Assembly: GCA_023014365.1 (NCBI GenBank)
Contig: JAEBUN010000011.1
Coordinates: 62,001-126,000 of the forward strand
DNA length: 64,000 nt
Origin: Lepiota brunneoincarnata
Lineage: Eukaryota; Basidiomycota; Agaricomycetes; Agaricales; Agaricaceae
Direction of reading: 5' to 3'
The notes under the pieces: generated by a model
Told to the model about the DNA's origin: nothing
The model's database searches: none
Seen by the model: only the letters and a program-made list of their open reading frames with translations
Program-made: the position numbers and the translations under genes
Part shown: piece by piece, positions 24,177 through 35,548 of the stretch
How positions within the stretch are numbered: the stretch's first letter is position 1
How the letters are laid out: each line of letters begins with the position of its first letter

Positions 24177-25050
24177 CTAATCAATTTCCAATGCATCATT
24201 TTTACCCTTGCCTTGGCCAGCCACAGTCTGGTATTGTCTCTTCGATTCTTTGTAAATCTTCACTAACACATTGTGCCTGAAAGCAACAGGATCAGGATTG
24301 TGGGTGTCCAAAGGGTTAACCCCATTCTTGGCAAGCTTGATGCAGAGCAGCATTTGTTCATGAGATTCATGCGTTTCAAGAAGTTGAACTTGGTCTTGAA
24401 TTGTGTCCTTGATTTGCTCATGAGCTTTGGCCAGTCGTGTCACGGTTGCAACCAATTCTGTGAGTGCAGCGCTGTCATGGGAGTTGCTTGAGCTGGTGTT
24501 CTGTTGGTTGCCACGAGGGGAGTGGTGGGCATCGTGCTGACTGCCATCTTCATTGTCCATGTGCCTTTGTGTCTGGCTCAGGATCTTTGTATTGTCAACA
24601 GTAAATGGACAAGGGCACCCAGAGGAGTGACACTCATAGCATGGGTGGTGTTCAAGGACCCAACAGACTGAGCAGCTACTACATTCGACAGGGGCGGGAA
24701 TCCAGGACATTTGGTCCCAGAAAACGCATCCATCAGGAGCTGGCTGATGAGTTGTGTGAGGCATTGTGGTCGCCTTGTTGTATGACACGAGCTCTTGATT
24801 TGCCAGTTCTAGTGCTGGGTGGCGGGTGGGCATGTTTGGGCTCTTTGTGCTGGCCCATCTCCTCCTCGGTAACTAGCACCTCCAGCTTCCGTTCCTCCTC
24901 AACTTCTTTACACAATTGTGCGAGCTCACGTTGCAATTGTTGCAGCTCTTGCTCCCTTTCCTCCTCCTCAAGTTCCTTGCGCAACTGTGTGAGCTTGCAT
25001 TTGTCTTCCTCAATGGAATTGATGGAACATGGATGTAAATGGGAATTCAT
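24177..25050 (-). CDS. Cys-rich plus coiled-coil protein, paralogue of the gene at 29.28 kb
   Basis: Family unknown. The first exon starts at the ATG at 25050 and encodes a highly charged Glu/Lys/Gln coiled coil (25020-24870), then a basic Pro-rich end. The second block (24833-24177) has a compact Cys module near its start: PAPDG, a Trp-containing spacer, C-x2-C-x2-CW, then Cys-rich CYECHSSGCPCP. It continues with a Ser/Asn/Gln linker and a second helical stretch rich in Glu/Gln/His. The same module order, with PAPNG...W.PA...C-x2-C-x2-CW...C...CPL, is seen at 29282-29500 on the other strand. The exon joint (around 24770-24830) is inferred. The Cys pattern suggests a small zinc-binding module; the coiled coil suggests oligomerisation. 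Confidence 0.5.
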
Positions 25051-25189
25051 AGTAGGGTTCAACGGTCATGTGTGGATAGTTGTAAAGGTCATATTGGTGT
25101 TTGAGCACATTCATAACACATGCCCACCAGTCATGTGATTGCTTAAAGGAACCTGCAGTGGGAATCGTTTTGGCAGAGGGTTAATAGGT

Positions 25190-27638
25190 GCAGTCAAATG
25201 ATCATGTACGAATCAGTTCCGGGGTCATTGATTTTACTTTGGGTGGTAGACGGATCACTTTTGAGGCTGCCAATGTTTTTGGGGGTGGAGTGTCTGATAC
25301 GACTTATGACATCTACTAACTCCTGTGGACGATACATAAGGGAGGGAGTGATGAGGGCCAGTGGTGTTAACATGCCTGCCACTGTTTCCCGGTTTTCTTG
25401 GCATAACGGCAAATATCAGATTGCATAACGAGATAAGAGAGAGAAAGGAGGGTATAAGAAATAATGACGGAGTGCCAATATTTGGATGGTTCTTTGTACC
25501 TGCAAAGTTTCTTAGCTAATGCATCTAACTTTATTAGTCGATGGGGACATTTGACGATGAAGAAGGAAACAAAATTCCAGTCATTGATAAGTACAATAAT
25601 TGCTGATAGATGGGACAATTTAATTAGGAGTGGATGGCAGCTGTCAATCTAGTAGACAATCTTCACTGCCATTGGCCATTGTAAGGGTTTGACAGGCTGG
25701 CAGGCATATGGGCAGTGGGGACTACAAAGTATTATTGATGATGCAACCACAAGCTATCCTAAAGGATGTATTTTATGGAGCGTTTGTCGTCTGGCCGGGT
25801 TCTCCATAAACAGAAATCATAACCGCTAAGATAAGGAAAATGGGGGGCTCTGTCTTTTCAATCAACCATTTCATCCAAACATTAGCCTCATAGTTGATGA
25901 TGCGATTGTCTATCCGGTTCAGGGGGTGAGGGAGGTTACAGCTTGTGACTCCTCACGGAAATTGCACTCAAAGGTTTGGAACACCCTAGTAATTCATATG
26001 GAGCGTTGGGAACGGAAATACGTACTGTTGTAATGGAAGTTTATCCTCACAGGCAACCTGCATAATCTTCCATGCAAACACAAGATGCCTGGTGAATAAG
26101 AGGGCAGCAATTGTATGAGTAAATGTTCAGCCTGCTGCTCATTCCTGATTTTTTCACAATGATGAGAGGAGAATGTAATGAGATATGGGACTCAGAAATT
26201 CCGCACAAGGATTGTCATTGTCAGGGACCTGAGTAAAGAGCAGGTACCAGAGGGATGTAATTGCGTCTTGAGCGCCAGGCATTGTTGGGTTAGGTTGACT
26301 TGTGCAGGGAATAGAGCCAGAAGGTTCACCTTCATTGTCAGACTTGTCAAACTCACCACTGACCTGACCGGTATCCCGGAGATCTCCATCGACAAAGTCT
26401 GGTTCATCCAGGGTCACAGTCAGTACATCTTTCAGGGCTGTGATGAGGCGGTAGCAAGCAACCCTGATGGGTTCGGGAATTGGAAAGGTGTAAGGTACAT
26501 CCGGGGTGAAGCCAATCTGGTAGATAAGAGCAACCATAGCGGAAACAATCTGTGCATAGCTGGAATGTGTCTCAGGGCCAACATTGCCATGATGTTTAAT
26601 GCGGACTTGGTCGTGTTCTGCGTCGGGTCATGTACCGGTGGGGCGACAAGTGTAGTAGCCATCAAGAGTGGCTTGTATGTTGGTTAGAAGCACTTGAATA
26701 TCTCCATATAGACTGCCATAGACAGAATTGCGGTTGGAAAACTCAACAAGTGGGATAAGATGGTCATGGGGAATGTCAGCAATCTGCTCCATTCATCCCT
26801 CCTTGTGAAGTAACTGATGGAGCACATGGTAATTATCAACATATGCATGTGATTCCTTTGTTAACCGAGGCATTAGACAATGTTGTGATTCGTAAATGGT
26901 CCAAGGAGCTGTGGCAGCCAGAATTTCGGACTTTTCTGTTTTGACCGGAAACCATGAACTCAAGTTATTGTTGGTAAAGCATTGGGTGGTTGACTTGGTG
27001 TAGGTGGACAGACAACATGGATGTTTTAGAAAGAATGTGGTTGATGCATAACAATGATGGCATGTCGAGCAAAGATAGTAATTGAATACCGGAGTTGCCA
27101 GGCCATACACAGGCTGAATTGTCGATGTCGGCTGAATAGGCAAAAATGTGAGTTTGGTGCCAGGGAATTGTTTTTTTGAACTGACTGTCAGTGGGGTATT
27201 CAGATCTTTGTGCCTCACTAAGAAATGCTGACATATCGCAGCTGGATTGACAACAATAATGTTGAACTTGGTGTTGATTACAAGTCCATACTTTTGCGGG
27301 AAAGACATTTGCAATGTATCTGATGGTGGGGAAATGATGCCGGTACTAGGGTCGTCTGGAGCGATAGCAGCAATGGACAATGTCAGGCTAATTGTGGGCG
27401 ATGGTTGGGCATCGAGCTGTAGGTTTTCTGGAGTTGTTACCTGTAGCGCATTGAGTTCCAGAGCCAGGAAGGTGGGAATAGATATGGGAATTGTCACTCC
27501 CAGGGGCGGTTGTTGTGGGAGATTACTTGGACGGACTTCTGGAGTACTCAGTTGCAGTCTGGAATCTGGGGTCCCCTCCAGGAGTTGAGCCAATGTCGAT
27601 GGGGGCGGTTCACACAGACTACCCTTCGGCAAACACAT
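25190..27638 (-). pseudogene. DUF3505-like (orsellinic acid cluster protein D type) large protein, decayed
   Basis: The frame opens with an ATG at 27638 and runs about 281 codons to a TGA at 26795-26793. It continues in the same frame to a second TGA at 26630-26628, and on to 26154. Pieces of protein-like sequence (for example 25412-25194) follow in other frames. The middle of block one (about 27310-27050) resembles the two-part DUF3505 pattern: a YGLVIN strand leading to an H-x4-H, then after a spacer a VYGL segment with C-x2-C-H and a distal H-x-C. The cysteines of the first half are missing. The first TGA sits where a Trp (TGG) would fit. The N-terminal ~110 residues are Pro/Ser-rich. In Agaricomycetes such domains occur in large repeated proteins, sometimes near RecQ-like helicases; no helicase is seen here. 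Confidence 0.5.
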
Positions 27639-27639
27639 T

Positions 27640-27984
27640 TGTCGGTGAAATACTATATTTGGGAGGCAGTGAGTGTACCTATATTGTTGACCGAGCTGTC
27701 AGCCAGGGAATGCGAACTCCTGCCAATGCATGTGGACTAACATACCAAGACCAACAGGGAATCACCCATGGCAAGAGTGCAGACTCAGCTGTAGGGGATG
27801 TGATGCTGATTATGGCTGTCCGCATTTAGTGGTTTGGATGATGAGTGCTGCTGATCGTCCATCAAATTCAAAGTTGTAAGGTAGATGACGTCCATGTAAC
27901 CCTTTGCTGCTAGAAGCACCGGAAGGTCACCCTTGGGACAGCATTGCATAAATACATACATATTTCAAGAATTTGTTGGGCATT
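27640..27984. other. intergenic, nothing recognised
   Basis: A spacer between the DUF3505-like start and the FunK1 fragment. The plus-strand frame through it follows the antisense of the neighbouring gene. Confidence 0.35.
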
Positions 27985-28405
27985 TTTCTCCGGTCTCGTA
28001 GAAGACAATTTATCCTTCCAGAAAACACTGATATCAGGGGATAGTTGGTCCCATGAGGTATCCGGCCATGTATGAGTGTCAATGAACTCAAGGTTATCAA
28101 CTAAACCACCTGCAGCATTGGTCTGCATCATGCCTCAGTTCGGCCAGGTATTGAGAATGAGAACGTAGGACTTACAACCGGATTATACATGTTATTCTCT
28201 CGAGTGCCGAGGAACTTGTCACTGTCATGTAAGCCACCTACAGTGTTGACCTGCTCCATGCCTCAGTTTGACCAGGTATCGAGAATGAGAACATGGGACT
28301 CACAAAGTCATAGATTTCACACTCATCCCTTGCTTTTGCAACTGCTTCCCAGCTAGCATGCCTTGAAGTATTATTGATTGAGAGGAATTTATTCAGGAAT
28401 TCATC
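27985..28405 (-). pseudogene. FunK1 kinase N-terminal fragment
   Basis: Three short exons match the start of the FunK1 pseudogene at 40.6 kb. Exon one (28405-28309) encodes EFLNKFL...SWEAVAKA...YDF. A small exon (about 28252-28178) encodes VGGL...NNMYNPV. The third (about 28128-27990) encodes AAGGLVDNLEFIDTHT and the DISVF strand. They are separated by two ~55-bp introns nearly identical to each other, each ending in CTGAGGCATG(A/G)xGCAG. The fragment stops where the RING-like core of the N-lobe would begin to be needed, and no kinase domain follows. It is a dispersed 5' piece of a FunK1 gene. Confidence 0.75.
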
Positions 28406-29281
28406 CTCGCATGCTTGGTCAGTCCTCAGCTCAAAGTGGAGTGTTGTATGTCTCACTGATGGATTGGGCCAGTAAAGGACCCAGTAAATTATTAATTTTG
28501 ACTTGCTTGTGGATAATATACATTCGCAATTTTTGTAGACATGCCCCATTCTTGCGCTATTTGCTTGGCACTTCTTTTAGTGTGCATATATACCTGTGAT
28601 AAATATTTGCTTCCTCGATACTTGCCCAGAAGCCAGGTGACTGGGATATTGTTATTCTGACAAGACCAGACACATTGACAGCATTTCCAATCAAGGTCAG
28701 ACCAGGTCCAAAGGACCGTAGAAAGCAATGGCCCACATGGCTTCTCCTGTGACGGACAATGATGGTGTAGATAGCCAACCAGATTGGCAGCTGCCGCTCA
28801 CTCTAAATCAATTTTTATAATTGATCATCATTTGTGTAAAACCCCTAACCTGGGATCAAACCTTTGCCTGACTCATATTCTTTGTCTACCTCTCATCCTT
28901 ACCCACCCGACCCACTTTCTCTCAGTGACACCAGTCACAGAACCCTCGGGATTGAAAGACAAACTCAAACTGGCTTGGTGCAAACAACGGATGGGCAAGG
29001 GGGCTGAGAATGCCACCAAGAAGCAGATGAGAGAGGAGGACAAGTGCGAGAGCAGTGTTCCCGATCCCAGGTCCAAGTCCAACTTGGATATTGAGATTGT
29101 AAATTAAGGTACACATTGTATACTACCCAATACCAAAAACCACTTGTTGATGGAATACAGGATTTATTCCTAAATTCACATTGGGAAAGGGGTTGAGGAA
29201 ATACGAAGCCAAGTGTGGCAAAAATGTATGTCTTTGCTCTGGTCCGTGATACCTCAAATGATTAAAGTGATTTGTTAGCCC
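28406..29281. other. intergenic, nothing recognised
   Basis: Short frames only. A plus-strand frame at 28784-29107 ends in a charged Lys/Glu segment but has no motif. Opposing frames overlap it. Confidence 0.35.
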
Positions 29282-29935
29282 ATGCCAGCCCCCAATGGAT
29301 ATGTGTGTTTTGAGGGGCTTCGCTGGATGCCTGCCCGCACCCCCTGTGGCAACTGCTCGAAATGCTGGATACAAGAGACGTTTTCCAATCGCAAATACAT
29401 TCCACCATACTTCCAGTGCAACACCCTGCAAAAAAATTGCCCTTTGTCATCAGACCCCCTCCCAGGAATACGGAGCGCCAAGACTGCTCCTCGGAAAAAC
29501 AACAGGACCGGTGATGGTCAGGTTGGAAAGGCAAACAATGTGCCTACAACAGTAATAGACTCTTCCGAAGATGTGGTGAATGAATTCCCAGTCCTGCCTG
29601 CGCACCGCAGAAAGAAGCCAAGGATGGTGGTAGCCTCCGACGAAGACAGCGAGACCGGAATGAGAGAGACTCTGGTGAACAAATCAAGTGGAATATCATC
29701 TGGCAATCTCAAAGACACACCTGGCGAGAATATTGCAAAGCTCATTGGAGTATTGGTTGATATCCATGAGACACAGAAATGGGATTGCGAAGAGCGGAAA
29801 GAAGGATGGGATAAACTCATCACTTGTGTGCAAGAGCTTGTGGATATTGAGAAATGCAGAGCCAATCGTGAAGAACATGCGTGGGCACTAAAGGTTGCAG
29901 AATGCTGTGCTATGATAGAAAATGACAGTATTTGA
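29282..29935 (+). CDS. Cys-rich plus helical protein, paralogue of the gene at 24.2-25.0 kb
   Basis: A single open frame from an ATG at 29282, about 217 residues. The N-terminal module (residues 1-55) is PAPNG, FEGLRW, C-x2-C-x2-CW, then a spacer and C...CPL, matching the Cys module of the 24.2-25.0 kb gene in order and spacing of most residues. Residues 60-115 are polar with a basic RRKKPR patch and an acidic SDEDSETG stretch. Residues 145-217 form a charged helical region (Glu/Lys/Trp/Cys). The basic and acidic patches could suit a nuclear protein, but nothing shows function. No intron is needed. It lies convergent with the 24.2-25.0 kb paralogue, a few kb apart. Confidence 0.6.
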   Translation: MPAPNGYVCFEGLRWMPARTPCGNCSKCWIQETFSNRKYIPPYFQCNTLQKNCPLSSDPLPGIRSAKTAPRKNNRTGDGQVGKANNVPTTVIDSSEDVVNEFPVLPAHRRKKPRMVVASDEDSETGMRETLVNKSSGISSGNLKDTPGENIAKLIGVLVDIHETQKWDCEERKEGWDKLITCVQELVDIEKCRANREEHAWALKVAECCAMIENDSI

Positions 29936-30404
29936 TCCATACAATGTCATGTAAATCGCTTCACAAAACCCCCAGTTGGCTTTTTTTTTGGTAAAGGAAT
30001 GATCCACCTGCCACCGACTCTTCCAAGAGTTTCGCTTCTCCAATTGCTCCTCGTCTTCTTTGTCCAGTCCTGTCGCCCTCAACGTCTGATCCTCGGCCTT
30101 GGCAAGCCAACGGTAAAGATCAGTGATGTCCTCATTGATCTGGATTTCCATGTTCGGTCTGAATAATTCCAAGCAGAGATGTATCAAAAATGAGAATGCG
30201 AAAGGTTGAACACCAGGGAACTGGATGTACAAAGTATACATGGGCCGACAATGGGCCAGACGGTTCCTCCCTGGTCTGCTGATGCATGCACCCGGGGGTT
30301 CCAGATTTCAGCCATGCAGCATGCATGAACCACCATTGGTACGGTCAGATCGGGGCTAAGCCACTCAGGTCAGCTTTGGAGTTAGAGGGGAGGGGGACAG
30401 GCGC
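29936..30404. other. intergenic; minus-strand frame 30241-29888 of unknown status
   Basis: The minus-strand frame contains a protein-like stretch with charged residues (ITDLYRWLAKAEDQ and a Glu/Lys-rich part) around 30140-30010, flanked by weaker sequence. It may be a leftover exon. No family was recognised. Confidence 0.35.
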
Positions 30405-31705
30405 TGAAAAGGTAACAACGTTTGTAGGTTTTAAATATTGATTGTGGGCTTGTTTTCACTAAGCTTAGCCGAAGTTCGATAAGCTTAAGCTAATACAAGT
30501 GGAACGAGATAGATAATGAACAGTTTTGTCTTTTAGGGTGTTCTGGGGGTGCGTTCTGACAGCGAAATTCAAGAGAGTAGTGTTTTAGAGGTTAACGAAC
30601 AGCCGTTGAAGTTATCTTAGCCGTACGGTGCAACAATGAAAGGACAATCCCTGTCAATTCAAAGCGCGGGGTCTCTGGTCTCTGGTCTCTGGTTTCTGAA
30701 CTCTGGTCTCTGTCTCTGTCTCTGTCTCTAGCACTCTGGAACTCTAAACTCTGAACTCTGGTCTCTGTCTCTGTCTCTGGGTTGGTCGATGACCGAAGAA
30801 ATCACACTTAACGACGCACACTAAATAGCCCCCTGAAACCGTTCTTGATCACGGCTCGCAGACTTGCGTGTGGAAGCGGGGGTGAGACCTCTTGCTTCTC
30901 CACGAACAAGTGCGACCGTATTTATATTGTTTAGATACATACGAGAGATAGTAAATATGAAATAGAAAACAATAAGCTTAATTGTTACAGGCACTGTAGA
31001 ACATTTTGGAAGGTTCGGCAGCATTTCTACCTTGCCCTGGGTTATGGGTTTTTCTCTGATTAACGAATGGCAATCCAGCCAGACGTGTTCCGTGCTCGTC
31101 TGCATTATTCTGCGTCCACGCGAGCGCGTTAAGACTCCGGATCAATTATGATCGGAACGTATAGCGGATGGACAGTCCCTTGATCCGTTGTAATTAATCT
31201 CAGTTAAGCAATAGGCCGAGGTGCCGGGACCCACAAAGCACTCGTTAATTAGGAGTCTTTGATATTTCTAGGGTTTTTGGGCATCGGGTGTCGCCTCCCG
31301 AACGTTGAACGTTCCGTTCCGTGGTCCGGTCATCATTATTGGGCTCGCTTTCGACGTAATACTCCTGCGACAGCTGCTAGGTACATTCTTTATATTCAAA
31401 CGCATCCGGGTTCATCAGAAAACTGCTTGTAAGGTCCCTTGATGCGACCGGAGTATACTCGATAGACTATGTAGAGTCCTGAATCCCTCTGGAAAGCGTT
31501 CCGATAGTTTGGTTCACTAAGCTTAGTGATAATGAACTGGTTTGAACACTTCCAAGGCTCGAATATCCTCAATTCGGTCAAACTGGCTACTACGGGACAT
31601 AGTACCAATCCTCTATAGAGTTCTTTAATGATATAGCCAATGATTCTATGTAGAGAATTGTTCCGGAGTACGGAATTCATGTATAGGCGTGAAATCGGCG
31701 TATCA
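30405..31705 (+). repeat. family A LTR-like repeat, copy A3 (left arm of inverted pair)
   Basis: A 1301-bp copy running TGAAAAGGTAAC...GCGTATCA. Compared with the reverse complement of A4, I found a single difference (G versus A near 31688) in the stretches checked, and the two are equal in length. The identity stops exactly at the terminal CA. GTCTCTG microsatellite near 30670-30780. Left flank GGCGC, right flank ACGTT: no target-site duplication. Confidence 0.85.
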
Positions 31706-33247
31706 ACGTTCATTTCCGAAATGATAATATGCACTGTTGGTCTTGTTTTCTTCCTATCAATGTAAGTTTTATCCATGGAGCTTACAATATAAGGCTAAAG
31801 CTTTGTCTAGGTCACATACATGATCCTCGGCAAGCAGGAAATAATCCTCCATCCACATAACTTAGGACATTCTCACTGTAACTTTGTCGATGTACTTGCA
31901 CCCCTTGCATATTTTGTCTCCAAGTCCCCAAATCTCACACTTCACCTTGACCATCTCTGGCTTCCTGGCACCAATGTTTGCAACCCTAACTTTGACTGGC
32001 CATATTGGATTCACCACTCACAGCCTGCCACCTTTCCTCCAACCCTCCTCATTTTCTATGTCATGTTGAAGGTTCTGGGTAACCCTCCCCCTCACCCAAA
32101 CAAAGGCATGGATGAGGATGATGAAATGGACTTGTTTGGGTATCCCAATGCCTCTTAGATAAACTTGCAGCCTTTTTTTTTAAATTTTTTGATGCTGTAA
32201 TTCATTTTTTGTTGTTGTGGATGTTGTTATTGTGTTGCAATGCTTAGTCTTCATCCCGCCTGAGTTTATATGCTCGCAATGAAATTGATTCCCAAATAAT
32301 TTGGGCTCGTGGTAACCAGCCAGTTTGAGTAGCGATGGGTCAATACTAAAAAATAGGGTCAGAGTCTTATGCTGTCAAATGTCTGGCTTTTTCCACTATC
32401 TCTAATTCTTTTTCTCTACCATCATGCCTACTGTTAAAATGAAAACCCCATCCCAAGCCCCACCCACTAAGGAGTCAAAAATCAAGCAGCTTCAGCTCAA
32501 GATAAAACGATTGAAACAACATCAGTTGCTTGCTGCAGTTTTTGCCAACTGGTCCTGAAGAGAAGGGTCACAAGAGAAATTCAAATACAAAAACCAAATC
32601 TACTGATAATCTAATAATCCATGGGGTCTCTCGTCTTTCAGGTTCTTCCATTCACCCAAGCACTCACCTCTTTGTAGGGAGACAACCCCAAGCAGACACT
32701 GCCCACCCTAATTGCCAGACCAGTAACCCACCCCTACCCAATTTCTCTCAACCCAAATCACCTCCGGCTGCCCATCCTCACCTTGCCAAACGTGTTACAG
32801 GCAACGGTCCTAACCACACTGACACTGATCCATCTAGTATTTCCCAGCAGACAGAGCATACAGATCAGCTTGCCCGAGGCCTTGGTGAGGTTTCAACTCG
32901 AATGGCCAAATACCATCAACACTGCTTCTGCATTGAAACCCAGCGCTGAGAGCTTGAAGAATCCATGTTATCCGCAACTCTTGCAATGTCCAGTGGTGAA
33001 CCTTCACTCATTTTACACACCAATCCTGCCACTCAGGCACATGGTCTCAACAACCTTCGTCAAATATCAAACAAGCATTGGCAACAACTCCTGTTCACAT
33101 TCGGATCTATAGGGCAGGCATTCCCTCTGCTCTTTTTGAACTTGGGGTACACACCCACCCCAATGCCATCATCTCAAGCTACTCCAAGTGACCCATTTGT
33201 TGCAAAAAATTTTCTTACAGAAGACCAAGGTCAGGAGTCTATAGCGC
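31706..33247 (+). other. unique spacer between the inverted arms; possible gene fragments
   Basis: 1542 bp enclosed by A3 and A4. Plus-strand frames are open at 31820-32158 (hydrophobic, ending in an acidic DEDDEMDLFGYP tail) and, after a T-rich tract near 32165-32215, in pieces from an ATG near 32425 to 33247. The second set starts with a basic helix (KESKIKQLQLKIKRLKQ) and continues in shifted frames with Pro/Thr/His-rich sequence, so it is either spliced or broken. It runs up to the boundary of A4, which may have cut it. No transposase or polymerase motif was seen. Confidence 0.45.
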
Positions 33248-34548
33248 TGATACGCCGATTTCATGCCTATACATGAATTCCGTACTCCGGAACAATTCTC
33301 TACATAGAATCATTGGCTATATCATTAAAGAACTCTATAGAGGATTGGTACTATGTCCCGTAGTAGCCAGTTTGACCGAATTGAGGATATTCGAGCCTTG
33401 GAAGTGTTCAAACCAGTTCATTATCACTAAGCTTAGTGAACCAAACTATCGGAACGCTTTCCAGAGGGATTCAGGACTCTACATAGTCTATCGAGTATAC
33501 TCCGGTCGCATCAAGGGACCTTACAAGCAGTTTTCTGATGAACCCGGATGCGTTTGAATATAAAGAATGTACCTAGCAGCTGTCGCAGGAGTATTACGTC
33601 GAAAGCGAGCCCAATAATGATGACCGGACCACGGAACGGAACGTTCAACGTTCGGGAGGCGACACCCGATGCCCAAAAACCCTAGAAATATCAAAGACTC
33701 CTAATTAACGAGTGCTTTGTGGGTCCCGGCACCTCGGCCTATTGCTTAACTGAGATTAATTACAACGGATCAAGGGACTGTCCATCCGCTATACGTTCCG
33801 ATCATAATTGATCCGGAGTCTTAACGCGCTCGCGTGGACGCAGAATAATGCAGACGAGCACGGAACACGTCTGGCTGGATTGCCATTCGTTAATCAGAGA
33901 AAAACCCATAACCCAGGGCAAGGTAGAAATGCTGCCGAACCTTCCAAAATGTTCTACAGTGCCTGTAACAATTAAGCTTATTGTTTTCTATTTCATATTT
34001 ACTATCTCTCGTATGTATCTAAACAATATAAATACGGTCGCACTTGTTCGTGGAGAAGCAAGAGGTCTCACCCCCGCTTCCACACGCAAGTCTGCGAGCC
34101 GTGATCAAGAACGGTTTCAGGGGGCTATTTAGTGTGCGTCGTTAAGTGTGATTTCTTCGGTCATCGACCAACCCAGAGACAGAGACAGAGACCAGAGTTC
34201 AGAGTTTAGAGTTCCAGAGTGCTAGAGACAGAGACAGAGACAGAGACCAGAGTTCAGAAACCAGAGACCAGAGACCAGAGACCCCGCGCTTTGAATTGAC
34301 AGGGATTGTCCTTTCATTGTTGCACCGTACGGCTAAGATAACTTCAACGGCTGTTCGTTAACCTCTAAAACACTACTCTCTTGAATTTCGCTGTCAGAAC
34401 GCACCCCCAGAACACCCTAAAAGACAAAACTGTTCATTATCTATCTCGTTCCACTTGTATTAGCTTAAGCTTATCGAACTTCGGCTAAGCTTAGTGAAAA
34501 CAAGCCCACAATCAATATTTAAAACCTACAAACGTTGTTACCTTTTCA
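33248..34548 (-). repeat. family A LTR-like repeat, copy A4 (right arm of inverted pair)
   Basis: The reverse complement of A3 at full length (1301 bp). The plus strand starts TGATACGCC and ends ACCTTTTCA. Both embedded frames translate identically to those in A3. Left flank AGCGC, right flank CCGCT. The sequence immediately to the right is a piece of Gypsy LTR, so this copy sits at the edge of, or inside, an older LTR. Confidence 0.85.
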
Positions 34549-34581
34549 CCGCTTCGGTCCCAATCCGCACCAGCTCTAACA
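34549..34581 (+). repeat. 33-bp remnant of a Gypsy LTR end
   Basis: CCGCTTCGGTCCCAATCCGC through AGCTCTAACA matches the reverse complement of the inner end of the Gypsy LTR at 22952-22985 with few mismatches. The rest of that LTR is not present on either side of the inverted pair. Confidence 0.7.
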
Positions 34582-35548
34582 CTGGCAGCCAACGTGAGAT
34601 TTTACCTCTCCTTCCTATGATTGAGCTCAAGGGCACTTCCTGTTCTTTCGTGTTCTAGCCCCTGGTTTACAATCCGATAAACGTGGTGGGGAATGAATTC
34701 AAACCCCGCACATCACCCTCCATTCACCACAGCAATTTTTGCAGCTGTCGTCGCCTTCAAACCTCTTCATGTGTGCTTGAAATACATCCCCCTGTCTGAC
34801 CATGGGAGCATAACGCCAGTCAAGTATACTGGTCTCCACTCTCTCTTTTTCTGTGAAGACACCCTCGATCGCCAACAATTCAGCAGGCGCAAAGTTGATA
34901 GTATGTGTGTGGTTCTTGCATTGGAGAATTTTGTCAACAAGTAACATCATCATGTTGACCATCGCAGTCAGAGTAGATGGTTGGTGGTACGGACCTGTGC
35001 TCTCTCATGTCATTGATGGATGGTTGTGATATCACCTGCCCAATCTGGACTAATCATTAACCATTGTTTCAGAGCCTGTATAATAAACTTAGGACAAAAC
35101 AGATGGGTGGTTGGAAACCCCAACAACCCATTGCACCCCACCATCATGACCTGTGTATTTGAGCTCCCCTTTTTCCTAACCCTGGCCTCATGTGACCTTT
35201 TTCACACAACTGCTCTGCCCCCCCCCCTTCCATATAATAAACTTATGTTTTCACCTTTGCTATGTTTTTTAAAATGGACCCAGCATTTTGAAAGTCTAAG
35301 CCTAATGTCTTGCACAAAAACATAGTAGAATAAACTTAGGAAGGATCAAAATCCTGGGGTCAAAAAGAAGCCAATAAACAAACAATAATATTATAATTTT
35401 AAAATCCTAACCCTAAGATCTTGTGTTAAACCCTGATAAAATACAATATTATCTAATACTTGGATAGTCTAAGCCAAGGCCATTATCCATATTGAGATCT
35501 GAAAGTTGAGTGTGAGATCCAGGTTTCCAGGTTGGCATCTTGCATCTT
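34582..35548. other. intergenic, nothing recognised
   Basis: About 970 bp of AT-rich spacer with C-rich and T-rich tracts (35217-35228). No gene seen. It forms the 3' side of the FunK1-1 gene. Confidence 0.4.

Noticed and set aside
30405..31710. Target-site duplication for A copies, including the GCGC next to both A3 and A4
   Set aside because: Only four bases, self-complementary, and not matched on the other sides; too weak to claim.
30405..34548. DIRS-like or Helitron interpretation of the inverted pair
   Set aside because: No tyrosine recombinase, reverse transcriptase or Rep/helicase motif lies between the arms, and the ends are TG...CA rather than Helitron TC/CTRR.
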